A stretch of DNA of 64,000 nucleotides, from the NCBI GenBank assembly GCA_016215605.1, contig JACRJB010000023.1:1-64000 (forward strand). The letters run 5' to 3'. Made by a program: the position numbers and the translations under genes. Source of the stretch: Rhodopseudomonas palustris (GTDB taxonomy: Bacteria > Pseudomonadota > Alphaproteobacteria > Rhizobiales > Xanthobacteraceae). The notes under the pieces are model-generated. The model was not told the DNA's origin and did no database searches. It worked only from the letters and a program-made list of their open reading frames with translations. Positions within the stretch are counted from its first letter, which is position 1, and each line of letters opens with the position of its first letter. Positions 8,598 to 18,332 of the stretch are shown in pieces.

Positions 8598-10030
8598 TCG
8601 GCGGCCACCTGATAGGTCGAGACGAGTTGCTGAAGTTGTTGCCGGCGCCACGGCGCCGAATGCGCGACGACGTCGCCGATCACCAGAATGGCCGGGCCGC
8701 CTTCGACCTGCGCGACCAGCGCCGGCAGATCGTCGAGCACACCGACCGCCGCCTTGGAGTCCGGACGCGTCACACGCGCGAACACGCCGACCGGCGTCTG
8801 CGGCGAGCGGCCGGCTTGCAGCAGGCCGGCGCGAACGGTCGGCGCAGCGCTCATGCCCATATACACGACGACGGTCATCTTCTCGTCGGTGAGCACCGTC
8901 CAATCGACCGCCTCGGCATCCGTGGCCTTGTGTGCGGTCAGAAACGTGATGCGGAGTGCCTCGTGTCGATAAGTCAGCGGCACCTCGAACTCCGCGGCGC
9001 CGCCGAAGCCGGCGCTGATGCCGGGCACAATGGAATACGACACGCCGGCGTCGCGCAGCGCCTCGACTTCCTCGCCGCCGCGGCCGAACACGAACGGATC
9101 GCCGCCCTTCAGGCGCACTGCGCGCTGGCCGGCCTGGGCGGCTTCGATCAGCAGCTTGTTGATCGCCTCCTGGCCGATGCCGGGCTTGTTGACGCGGCGG
9201 CCGACCGGCACGCGCGCGGCGTCGCGACGGATACGATCTAAGATCTCCGGAGACACCAGCTCATCGTAGAACACCACGTCGGCGTCCTGCAGAGCGCGTA
9301 GCGCCTTGATGGTCAGCAAGTCGGGGTCGCCGGGACCGGCACCGACCAGCGTGACATGGCCATCCGCGTGAGCCGACACCGAGCCGCGCGCATAGGCCGA
9401 CGGATCCACGATCGCTCTCAATTCAGCTTCCGCCTCGGCTCCGCGGCCCTCGAGCACAGCGGCGCCGATCGAGCCATCGACGACGCGTTCCCAGAACCGG
9501 CGGCGCAGCGGAAACTCCGGCAGCCGCGCCTTCATCGGATGACGCCAGCGCCCGATCAGCGTGGCAAGATCGCCGATCCGCGCCGGGAGCATCTTCTCGA
9601 TCATCTCACGGACGCGGCGCGCCACCACCGGCGACGACCCGCCGGTGCCGACAGCCACCACCACGTCGCCGCGGTCGACGATCGCCGGAAAGATGAAGGT
9701 CGAATGCGAGAGTTCGTCCATGACGTTGACCGGCACGCCGAGCGTGCGGGCCTTCGCGGCGAGCGGCGCGGCAAGATCGCCGGCGCCGGCGCACAGCAGC
9801 GCGATGGCGCCGCCGAGATCGGCCTGCAGCGGATCGCCGTCCGCGAAGCTGATGCGGGCACGATCGGCCTCGTCGACGCCCGACAGGTCGCGGTCGCCAT
9901 CGGTCGCGTGCCAGCGCACCGTCGCGCCGGCCGATAGCAGCAGCCGCAATTTGGCGCGCGCCATCTCTCCGGCGCCAACCAGCACCACCGGCCCTGCCGC
10001 GAGATCGAGAAAGACCGGAAGAAACCGCAT
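8594..10030 (-). CDS. cysG: Siroheme synthase (uroporphyrinogen-III methyltransferase/dehydrogenase/ferrochelatase)
   Basis: A 478-residue trifunctional CysG. The N-terminal part (about 1-210) is the NAD-dependent precorrin-2 dehydrogenase/sirohydrochlorin ferrochelatase with the nucleotide-binding VVLVGAGEMARAKLRLL; the C-terminal part (about 220-470) is the SAM-dependent uroporphyrinogen-III C-methyltransferase with VTLVGAGPGDPDLLT and RLKGGDPFVFGRGGEE. It supplies siroheme for the downstream CysI. It heads a four-gene operon and is transcribed away from sbp across a 351-nt gap. Length is close to the E. coli enzyme. Confidence 0.93.
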   Translation of the reverse strand: MRFLPVFLDLAAGPVVLVGAGEMARAKLRLLLSAGATVRWHATDGDRDLSGVDEADRARISFADGDPLQADLGGAIALLCAGAGDLAAPLAAKARTLGVPVNVMDELSHSTFIFPAIVDRGDVVVAVGTGGSSPVVARRVREMIEKMLPARIGDLATLIGRWRHPMKARLPEFPLRRRFWERVVDGSIGAAVLEGRGAEAEAELRAIVDPSAYARGSVSAHADGHVTLVGAGPGDPDLLTIKALRALQDADVVFYDELVSPEILDRIRRDAARVPVGRRVNKPGIGQEAINKLLIEAAQAGQRAVRLKGGDPFVFGRGGEEVEALRDAGVSYSIVPGISAGFGGAAEFEVPLTYRHEALRITFLTAHKATDAEAVDWTVLTDEKMTVVVYMGMSAAPTVRAGLLQAGRSPQTPVGVFARVTRPDSKAAVGVLDDLPALVAQVEGGPAILVIGDVVAHSAPWRRQQLQQLVSTYQVAAE

Positions 10031-10149
10031 GAGCGCTCCGTTGCCCCTTTCGGGTCAGCAAGAATTATTTTCTACGTGGAATTCTTACAAGTCGCGGCGA
10101 AAGAAAACCAATCCTTTGCACCACGGCGCAGCTCTCTGGAATTTCCATC

Positions 10150-10168
10150 CCTCCAGACAGCCTGGGGG
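10150..10168. other. Hairpin in the cysG/sbp divergent leader
   Basis: CCTCCAG-ACAGC-CTGGGGG forms a 7-bp stem (one G-T pair) in the 351-nt gap 10031-10381 between divergent sulfur genes. It would sit in the cysG leader or the sbp promoter region. It does not match a riboswitch consensus I know; nothing else was recognised in the gap. Confidence 0.3.
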
Positions 10169-10381
10169 AGACGACCATTCTCCGGGCACCGGCTTGCGCT
10201 GATGCAACGAGCCCGCGCGCCGCGTGCAATCCACGAGCGGGCGCTTCACACCGACAATTAGCTCGACTATCTGACGACAATTGCCGCCTCGACCACGGAG
10301 GCGCAAACGACCGAATCCGCTGCGCGATTTCGTCACGTCGAAGCGATGCCGAATACCGTAGGCCAGCAATAAGGAGTTCTC

Positions 10382-11386
10382 GTGAACCGTTTCGCCCTTG
10401 CCCTGCTCGCCGGCCTCGGCGCCGTCGCGGCGCTGCCCGCGCAGGCACAGACATCCTCCACGCTGCTCAATGTCTCCTACGACATCGCGCGGGAACTCTA
10501 TGTCGAGATCAACGCCGCGTTCGTTCCGTATTGGAAGCAGAAGACCGGCCAGGACATCACCATCAACCAGTCGCATGGCGGCTCGTCGCGGCAGGCGCGC
10601 TCGATCCTCGAAGGGCTCGAGGCCGACGTCGTCACCTTCAATCAGGTCACCGACGTTCAGGTGCTGCACGACAAGGGCAAGCTGATCCCGGCCGACTGGG
10701 CCAAGCGGCTGCCCAATAATTCATCGCCGTATTATTCGCTGCCGGCGTTCCTGGTGCGGGCCGGCAATCCGAAGGGGATCAAGGACTGGGACGATCTGGT
10801 GAAGCCGGACGTCAAGGTGATCTTCCCGAACCCGAAGACCTCCGGCAACGCCCGCTACACCTATCTGGCCGCCTACGCGTTCGCCAAACACAAATACGGC
10901 AGCGAGACCGAAGCCGACGCCTTCATCAAGAAGCTGTTCGCCAACGTACCGGTGTTCGACACCGGCGGCCGCGCCGCGACCACGACCTTCGTCGAGCGCC
11001 AGACCGGCGACGTGCTGATCACTTTCGAGGCCGAGACCAGCGCGATCCGCGATCTCGCCGGCGCCGACAAGTATCAAGTGGTGGTGCCGCCCACCAGCCT
11101 GCTCGCGGAGTTCCCGGTCAGCGTCGTCGACAAATACGCCGACAAGCACGGCACCCGCGCGCTCGCCACCGCCTATCTCGAATATCTGTACTCGCCCGAG
11201 GGCCAGACCATTCTGGCCAAGGCGTACAACCGCGTGCACGACAAGGCCGTGGTCGAGAAGTTCAAGGACAAGTTCCCCGACGTGAAGCTTTACAAGGTCG
11301 AGGACGAGTTCGGCGGCTGGGACAAGCTGAACGCCGACCATCTGGCCTCGGGCGCGAAGCTGGATCAGTTGTTCGGGGGGCGGTGA
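10382..11386 (+). CDS. sbp: Sulfate-binding periplasmic protein
   Basis: A 334-residue solute-binding protein of the sulfate ABC transporter. A signal peptide (about 1-22) ends at AQA. The mature part shows the NVSYDIARELY start, the QSHGGSSRQARSILEGLEADVVT sulfate-loop region and the NPKTSGNARYTYLAAYAF block typical of Sbp/CysP. It captures sulfate in the periplasm and delivers it to CysT/CysW encoded downstream. The start is GTG 10382, with AAGGAG 7 nt upstream. A 409-nt gap with palindromic repeats separates it from cysT, unusual within a transporter operon. Confidence 0.92.
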   Translation: MNRFALALLAGLGAVAALPAQAQTSSTLLNVSYDIARELYVEINAAFVPYWKQKTGQDITINQSHGGSSRQARSILEGLEADVVTFNQVTDVQVLHDKGKLIPADWAKRLPNNSSPYYSLPAFLVRAGNPKGIKDWDDLVKPDVKVIFPNPKTSGNARYTYLAAYAFAKHKYGSETEADAFIKKLFANVPVFDTGGRAATTTFVERQTGDVLITFEAETSAIRDLAGADKYQVVVPPTSLLAEFPVSVVDKYADKHGTRALATAYLEYLYSPEGQTILAKAYNRVHDKAVVEKFKDKFPDVKLYKVEDEFGGWDKLNADHLASGAKLDQLFGGR

Positions 11387-11444
11387 AGCCCCAGGGCGAG
11401 GGCCTAGCCGTTACGGGCCTTCCACGCGTCACGATCTCAAAGTT

Positions 11445-11581
11445 CGTCATTCCGGGGCGCGCCAACGGGTCCGGCCTCCGGCCGGCCCGATGACAGGCTC
11501 CGCGCGAGCCCGGAATCCATAACCACCACCGGGAATATGGATTCCGGGCCTGCGCGCAAGAGCGCGCATCCCGGAATGACG
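11445..11581. repeat. REP-like element with inverted termini
   Basis: The segment begins with CGTCATTCCGGGG and ends with CATCCCGGAATGACG, long-range inverted arms that bracket a second pair (CCCGGAATCCAT / ATGGATTCCGGG). This CGTCATTCCGGG type element is a typical dispersed intergenic repeat of Bradyrhizobiaceae. It lies between sbp and cysT. Confidence 0.65.
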
Positions 11582-11627
11582 AACGAGAGGTTGTTCGTCG
11601 TCTCGGAATGACAACGCTGATTTTGTC

Positions 11628-11703
11628 GTCATTGCGAGGAGCGAAGCAATCCAGCGCCGTGCACTGAGCTGGATTGCTTCGTCGCTTCGCTCCTCGCAAT
11701 GAC
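11628..11703. repeat. Long inverted repeat (GTCATTGCGAGGAGCGAAGC type)
   Basis: Left arm 11628-11654 is repeated inverted in 11669-11703, with a short insertion in the right arm. The arms read GTCATTGCGAGGAGCGAAGC and its complement, the classic mobile palindrome of Rhodopseudomonas and Bradyrhizobium intergenic regions. It lies immediately after the 11445-11581 element, still inside the sbp-cysT gap. Confidence 0.7.
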
Positions 11704-11795
11704 GGGGCCGACTCTTCGCTCATAACTGTTCTGTCGTTTGACTGCCCTGCCTTCACTCTCGAACTGCCCTGTCTTCACTCACCCGGATCATCCCC

Positions 11796-12626
11796 TTGCG
11801 ACGCAGCGTCATTCCCGGATTCGGTCTCGGCCTCGGCATCACGCTGCTGTATCTCGGCGCGATCGTGCTGCTGCCACTGGCTGCCCTGATCCTGAAGGCG
11901 TCGGATATCGGCGCGGCGCAGTTGTGGGCGATCCTGTCGTCGCCGCGAACGCTGGCGGCGATCCGGCTGACGGTGACGATGGCGCTGGCGGCCACGATCT
12001 TCAATGCGATCTACGGCACGCTGCTGGCCTGGGTGCTGGCGCGCTATACGTTTCCGGGCAAGCGCGTGCTCGACGCGCTGGTCGACGTGCCGTTCGCGCT
12101 GCCGACGGCGGTCGCGGGCCTCGCCCTCACCGCGCTGTTCGCAAAGACCGGCTGGTTCGGCTCCGTGCTGGAGCCGCTTGGGCTGAGCGTCGTCTATACC
12201 CCGCTCGGCATCGGCATCGCGATGGCGTTCACCAGCATTCCGTTCGTGGTGCGCACGGTGCAGCCGGTGATCGAGGATCTCGGCAGCGACGTCGAGGAAG
12301 CCAGCCGCTCGCTCGGCGCCAGTGACCTGCAGATCCTCGCCAAGATCATCTTTCCGTCGATCTTCCCCGCACTGCTGGCCGGCGCGTCGCTGGCGTTCGC
12401 GCGCAGCCTCGGCGAATTCGGCGCGGTGATCTTCATCGCCGGCAACCAGCCGATGAAGACCGAGATCGTCGCGCTGCTCGCCTTCATCCGGCTCGAGGAA
12501 TACGACTACCCGGCCGCCGCCGCGATCGCCACGGTGATGCTGGTGATGGCGTTCGCGATGCTGATCGTCACCAACGCGGTGCAGGCCTGGCAGCTGCGCT
12601 ATCTCGGGCGGGGCAACGCCAAATGA
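11796..12626 (+). CDS. cysT: Sulfate ABC transporter permease CysT
   Basis: A 276-residue inner-membrane permease with about six membrane helices. The cytoplasmic ATPase-contacting EAA loop is visible as EEASRSLGASDLQILAKIIFPSI, and the RSLGEFGAVIFIAGN block is diagnostic for CysT/CysU. It forms the channel heterodimer with CysW. The start appears to be TTG 11796 (LRRSVIPGFG) without a strong ribosome-binding site, so it is tentative. Its last codons overlap the cysW start in ATGA. Confidence 0.9.
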   Translation: MRRSVIPGFGLGLGITLLYLGAIVLLPLAALILKASDIGAAQLWAILSSPRTLAAIRLTVTMALAATIFNAIYGTLLAWVLARYTFPGKRVLDALVDVPFALPTAVAGLALTALFAKTGWFGSVLEPLGLSVVYTPLGIGIAMAFTSIPFVVRTVQPVIEDLGSDVEEASRSLGASDLQILAKIIFPSIFPALLAGASLAFARSLGEFGAVIFIAGNQPMKTEIVALLAFIRLEEYDYPAAAAIATVMLVMAFAMLIVTNAVQAWQLRYLGRGNAK

Positions 12627-13492
12627 CGACAAAGCCGAGTCGCCGCGTGAAAGCGGATTGGATGGTGACGCCGGTCGGTGCGGGCCCCGTGGCGCGCTTC
12701 GTCGTGCTGAGCCTGGTCGGCGTGATCACGCTGTTCATCCTGGTCGCGCCGCTGGCGGTGATCCTCGCCTCGGCGTTCGCACAAGGCGTCGGCGTGTTCC
12801 TGCGCAATCTCGGCGATCCCGGAACGCTGCATGCGATGTGGCTGACCACGATCACCGCGCTGATCGCGGTACCGGTCAACATCCTGTTCGGCCTCGCCGC
12901 GGCCTGGACCGTGACCAAGTTCGAATTCCCGGGCCGCACGCTGCTGATCGCGCTGATCGAGCTGCCCTACTCGATTTCGCCGATCGTCGCCGGCGTCGCC
13001 TATCTGTTCGTCTACGGCTCACAGGGCTTATTCGGGCCGCTGCTCGAACAGCTCGGCCTCAAGGTGATGTTCGCGCTGCCCGGCATCGTGCTCGCCAGCA
13101 TGTTCGTCACCGCCCCTTACGTCGCCCGCGAGCTGATCCCATTGATGCAGGTTCAGGGAACCGACGAGGAGGAAGCCGCAGTGACCCTCGGCGCCGGCGG
13201 CTTCGCCACCTTCCTCCGGGTCACGCTGCCGAACATCCGCTGGGCGGTGCTGTACGGCGCGATCCTCTGCAACGCCCGCGTGCTGGGCGAATTCGGGGCG
13301 GTATCGGTGGTGTCCGGCAACGTCCGCGGCCAGACCACGACCCTGCCGCTGCAGATCGAGCTGCTGTACCAGGACTATAATGTCGCAGGCGCCTTCGCGG
13401 CGGCGACCACCCTGACGGCGGTGGCGGTGGTCACGATCCTGCTGAAAATGCTGTTGGAGCGGCTCGCCGGGGACGAACATCCGTTGTCATAA
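12623..13492 (+). CDS. cysW: Sulfate ABC transporter permease CysW
   Basis: A 289-residue membrane protein, partner of CysT. It has about six hydrophobic helices, the EAA-type loop EEEAAVTLGAGGFATFLRVTLPNI and the NARVLGEFGAVSVVSGNVRG block characteristic of CysW. The ATG overlaps the cysT stop by 4 nt. The expected ATPase gene cysA does not follow; the next gene, glcB, begins 146 nt downstream and is unrelated, so the ATPase must be encoded elsewhere. Confidence 0.9.
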   Translation: MTTKPSRRVKADWMVTPVGAGPVARFVVLSLVGVITLFILVAPLAVILASAFAQGVGVFLRNLGDPGTLHAMWLTTITALIAVPVNILFGLAAAWTVTKFEFPGRTLLIALIELPYSISPIVAGVAYLFVYGSQGLFGPLLEQLGLKVMFALPGIVLASMFVTAPYVARELIPLMQVQGTDEEEAAVTLGAGGFATFLRVTLPNIRWAVLYGAILCNARVLGEFGAVSVVSGNVRGQTTTLPLQIELLYQDYNVAGAFAAATTLTAVAVVTILLKMLLERLAGDEHPLS

Positions 13493-13595
13493 GTCGCGGC
13501 CGGCGCCCTGGGGCCTTCCAATGGCCTCGCCTTTGGCGCTAAAAGAGGCACCCCGAGGCCGCCTCCGCGGTCATCGGCTCATTTTGACCCCCTGA

Positions 13596-15812
<2,217 letters not shown>

Positions 15813-15846
15813 TTTCGTAAAGCCGATTATCGGCTGGTGACGATCA

Positions 15847-15877
15847 AGACCTCTCCCGCAAGGGAGGGGTCTTTTTC
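15847..15877 (+). terminator. Rho-independent terminator of glcB
   Basis: GACCTCTCCC-GCAA-GGGAGGGGTC stem (10 bp, one G-T pair) followed directly by TTTTT. Textbook intrinsic terminator about 35 nt after the glcB stop. Confidence 0.9.
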
Positions 15878-15935
15878 AATTGGCAGCGGATTACTTTCGC
15901 GCGTTTTCAAGCGACTGCTTGCCGCAGCGCAGCCC

Positions 15936-15960
15936 GGAACCTTCACTCAGGCCGTCCGTT
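15936..15960 (+). promoter_or_regulatory. EcfG promoter of csbD
   Basis: GGAAC (15936-15940), 16 nt, CGTT (15957-15960): an exact match to the alphaproteobacterial general-stress sigma factor EcfG consensus. It ends 28 nt before the csbD ATG, consistent with a leader of about 20 nt. EcfG itself is encoded in this window at 21587. Confidence 0.85.
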
Positions 15961-15988
15961 GATCGGCATCCGAACCATGGAGAGCACG

Positions 15989-16189
15989 ATGAATTGGGAC
16001 CGCGTTGAAGGCAACTGGAAGCAGTTCAAGGGCACCGTCAAGGAGAAGTGGGGCGAGCTCACCGACGACGATCTCGACAAGATCGCCGGTCGCCGCGACC
16101 AGCTCGAAGGCAAGCTGCAGGAGCGCTACGGCTACGCCAAGGACAAGGTGAGCAGCGACGTCGACGACTGGTTCAAGACTCTGCGCTGA
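15989..16189 (+). CDS. csbD: CsbD family stress protein
   Basis: A 66-residue CsbD-like hydrophilic protein, beginning MNWDRVEGNWKQFKG and containing the KWGELTDDDLDKIAGRRDQL repeat typical of the family. CsbD proteins accumulate in general stress responses; molecular function is unknown. ATG 15989 has GGAGAG 6 nt upstream and gives the conserved N-terminus; an ATG four codons earlier (15977) is less likely. An exact EcfG promoter precedes it and a strong terminator follows, so it is a monocistronic member of the PhyR-EcfG regulon by sequence. Confidence 0.93.
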   Translation: MNWDRVEGNWKQFKGTVKEKWGELTDDDLDKIAGRRDQLEGKLQERYGYAKDKVSSDVDDWFKTLR

Positions 16190-16224
16190 TGCGCGCCGCT
16201 GGTAGCAACAGCTGCCGTGAACGA

Positions 16225-16259
16225 GAAAGCCCCGACCAATCCGTCGGGGCTTTCTTTTT
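16225..16259 (+). terminator. Rho-independent terminator of csbD
   Basis: GAAAGCCCCGAC-CAATCC-GTCGGGGCTTTC, a perfect 12-bp stem followed by TTTTT, 36 nt after the csbD stop. Confidence 0.92.
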
Positions 16260-16305
16260 GACCAGGAGCCCATCGCGCTGGACGGCGAGCGGCCGTCACA
16301 ACAAT

Positions 16306-16331
16306 GGGGCGTACGTCGTCACGTACGCCCC
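16306..16331 (-). terminator. Perfect 11-bp inverted repeat, probable terminator
   Basis: GGGGCGTACGT-CGTC-ACGTACGCCCC. On the minus strand, about 55 nt after the two-helix gene stop, it is followed by ATTGTTGT, a weak T-rich tail, so it most likely ends that transcript. Confidence 0.5.
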
Positions 16332-16386
16332 TCATTCGCATCCGCTTTGTCGGCGAGCGGCACGGCTCGCGCGCCCCGCGCGGCCG

Positions 16387-16542
16387 CTAGAAGACGGCCA
16401 GATATTTCAGCAGCGAGATGATGCCGATGATGATCACGACGACGCGCGCGATCTGCTTCGCGCGGCCGTCCAGCGGCAGCAGGTTGATCAGATACAGCAC
16501 CAGAATGACGACAAGAAATGTAACCAGAATACCGATCAGCAT
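16387..16542 (-). CDS. Two-helix membrane microprotein under EcfG promoter
   Basis: A 51-residue peptide, too short for most gene callers. It begins MLIGILVTFLVVILVLYLIN, has a polar turn LLPLDGRAKQIAR, and a second helix VVVIIIGIISLLKYLAVF ending at TAG, giving two inner-membrane helices. It resembles small proteins annotated in other proteobacteria as Thivi_2564-type membrane proteins. Start ATG 16542 has GGAT 7 nt upstream. An exact EcfG promoter lies at 16582-16606 in the right orientation and spacing, which is strong support that the gene is real and stress-induced. Confidence 0.82.
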   Translation of the reverse strand: MLIGILVTFLVVILVLYLINLLPLDGRAKQIARVVVIIIGIISLLKYLAVF

Positions 16543-16581
16543 CGAAGGATCCTTTCACCCGCGGCCCACCCGCACCCCACC

Positions 16582-16606
16582 AACGATGGGCGGGCGCAAC
16601 GGTTCC
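16582..16606 (-). promoter_or_regulatory. EcfG promoter of the two-helix membrane gene
   Basis: On the minus strand GGAAC (16606-16602), 16 nt, CGTT (16585-16582). Exact EcfG consensus, 40 nt upstream of ATG 16542. Confidence 0.83.
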
Positions 16607-16660
16607 ATCCACGGAACTGCGATGAGTGGGTTCGGGCCGGATCGCAGCCGCTGAACTGGC

Positions 16661-17314
16661 TTAGTTCGCCGCCAGCACCGGGATCTTGCCGTACCCGACG
16701 CGGATCGACGCCGGCGCGGGTGTGAAGTTCAACGCCCCTTCGCGACGGTCGGTCCGTCCAGCGATCTTCAATCCATCTTCACTGGCGACGATGTCGCCCC
16801 TGCGAACGGTCGGATCGTCTTCGATCTTGATCTTCGCCAGCCCGAACTGATCCTTGCCGTTGCAGGTGCAGCCGGCGACGATCTCGGTGCGATATTTGAA
16901 AGCGTTCGGCAGTTCTGAATACGACTTCCCGTTGGACGCCCTGGCGCTGTCGATGTTCGAGCCGTAGACCACCTTGGTGTCGCTGGCCGGGCAGAAGCTG
17001 TTGCAGACTTCGTCCTTGCTGTCGCCGCCGGTCGCGGAAATCGGGAAGTAGCGGCCGTCACAGGTCCGCACGCAATAGGCTTGGCCGCCGCTGGAATAGA
17101 CCCGCGGAGATCGGGGCGCCCGGGGCGCATAGTCGCCCTCGCTGGCGAACGGATAAGCCCGCTCCACCGGAGGCGCATATCCGCGCGACGGCGCATCGAA
17201 GCCGTGAAACAGCGCCGAGAAGAAATCCTGCGCCTTCGCGGTCGGACTGGTCGCGGCTACTGCCAGCAGAGCCGCGGCACCAATCCCGATTGTCCTTGCA
17301 GCAGAGCGACCCAT
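16661..17314 (-). CDS. DUF2865 secreted protein
   Basis: A 217-residue exported protein. A signal peptide (about 1-29) ends at AKA-QDFF. The mature part contains cysteine-bearing blocks YCVRTCDGRYFPIS, CNSFCPASDTKVVYG and AGCTCNGKDQFGLA, the DUF2865 signature; the six cysteines probably form disulfides in the periplasm. Function is unknown. ATG 17314 has GGAGG 6 nt upstream, preferable to the upstream methionine at 17341. It begins 26 nt after the L,D-transpeptidase stop, so it probably shares that gene's EcfG promoter and acts at the cell envelope. Confidence 0.85.
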   Translation of the reverse strand: MGRSAARTIGIGAAALLAVAATSPTAKAQDFFSALFHGFDAPSRGYAPPVERAYPFASEGDYAPRAPRSPRVYSSGGQAYCVRTCDGRYFPISATGGDSKDEVCNSFCPASDTKVVYGSNIDSARASNGKSYSELPNAFKYRTEIVAGCTCNGKDQFGLAKIKIEDDPTVRRGDIVASEDGLKIAGRTDRREGALNFTPAPASIRVGYGKIPVLAAN

Positions 17315-17340
17315 GGTGGACCTCCGGCCCGTTCTGATCA

Positions 17341-18096
17341 TTAGTCGGACGACGAGACGGACATGTTCATGGCCTGCCGATCCGGCCGGGCCCTGGTGAC
17401 TTCACGGCCGGGAGTCGACTTCGGCAGCACCACCACCCGGGTTCCGACCGAGGTCCGGCTGAACAGGTCCGCAACGTCCTCGTTGGTCAGCCGGATGCAG
17501 CCGGACGACACGAACTTGCCGATCGTCGACGGATCATTGGTGCCGTGGATTCGGTATTCAGTCGAACCGAGGTACATGGCGCGTGCCCCCAGCGGATTGC
17601 CCGGACCGCCCGCCATGAAGCGCGGCAGATAAGGCTGACGCGCGATCATCTGCGCCGGCGGATGCCAATCCGGCCACTCCGCCTTGCGGGTGATGGTCTG
17701 GGTGCCGGCCCAAGTGAAGCCCTCGCGGCCGACGCCGACGCCGTAGCGGATCGCCCGGCCACCGCCGAGGACGTAGTACAGATAGGTATTCGCGGTATCG
17801 ATGACGATCGTGCCGGGGGGCTGGTTGCTGTTGTAAGCGACGACCTGCCGCCGCAGCCGGTCGGACAGTTGCGCATCTTCATCGCCAGGCATCGCCGCAT
17901 CGGGCGTCTCCGACGGCGGGGCGGCCAGCACCTCGTCGTCGCTGCCGAACGGGCCGGCCTGAGGGGCCGCCGCGTAGCCGAGCATCTGCGCCGATGCGAC
18001 GCCGGGAAGCGCGGCGGCGAACGTCAACGCCGCAGCAAACACGATGAGCGGTCGCGCCACCGAATTGCGTCGCGCTGCATGTGCCGAAGTCATCAT
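17341..18096 (-). CDS. L,D-transpeptidase (YkuD family)
   Basis: A 251-residue periplasmic peptidoglycan cross-linking enzyme. A signal peptide (about 1-36) ends ASA-QMLG. The YkuD domain spans about 95-225, with the catalytic His184 (YRIHGTN) and Cys200 (SSGCIRLTNEDV). It can make 3-3 cross-links in peptidoglycan or attach proteins to it. Two adjacent ATGs (18096, 18093) can serve as start. An exact EcfG promoter at 18142-18166 places it in the general stress regulon, together with the downstream DUF2865 gene. Confidence 0.9.
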   Translation of the reverse strand: MMTSAHAARRNSVARPLIVFAAALTFAAALPGVASAQMLGYAAAPQAGPFGSDDEVLAAPPSETPDAAMPGDEDAQLSDRLRRQVVAYNSNQPPGTIVIDTANTYLYYVLGGGRAIRYGVGVGREGFTWAGTQTITRKAEWPDWHPPAQMIARQPYLPRFMAGGPGNPLGARAMYLGSTEYRIHGTNDPSTIGKFVSSGCIRLTNEDVADLFSRTSVGTRVVVLPKSTPGREVTRARPDRQAMNMSVSSSD

Positions 18097-18141
18097 GGCG
18101 ATATCCCCGCATGTTCTTGCATCGTTGCGATGCTGCTAACA

Positions 18142-18166
18142 AACGCGATTTGTCCCCGACAGTTCC
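18142..18166 (-). promoter_or_regulatory. EcfG promoter of the L,D-transpeptidase operon
   Basis: Minus strand GGAAC (18166-18162), 16 nt, CGTT (18145-18142): exact consensus, 45 nt upstream of the ATG. Confidence 0.83.
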
Positions 18167-18215
18167 CGCGATTTCGCGGGCATTGCTGCGCCGTTCGACG
18201 GACGCTGCCGGCTGA

Positions 18216-18240
18216 GGAACTTTCGCGAATAGTTCATGTT
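18216..18240 (+). promoter_or_regulatory. Near-consensus EcfG promoter of the AI-2E family gene
   Basis: GGAAC (18216-18220), 16 nt, TGTT (18237-18240), one mismatch in the -10. It is 92 nt upstream of GTG 18333 and divergent from the exact promoter at 18142-18166. Confidence 0.5.
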
Positions 18241-18332
18241 GAGGCAGCGGACTGCCGCGCATCCGCCGGCAGCTCGTTCGCCGCCCTGCGGCGTCTTCCA
18301 GAGCGATCGAACGCAGAGCAGGATAGGGTCTG

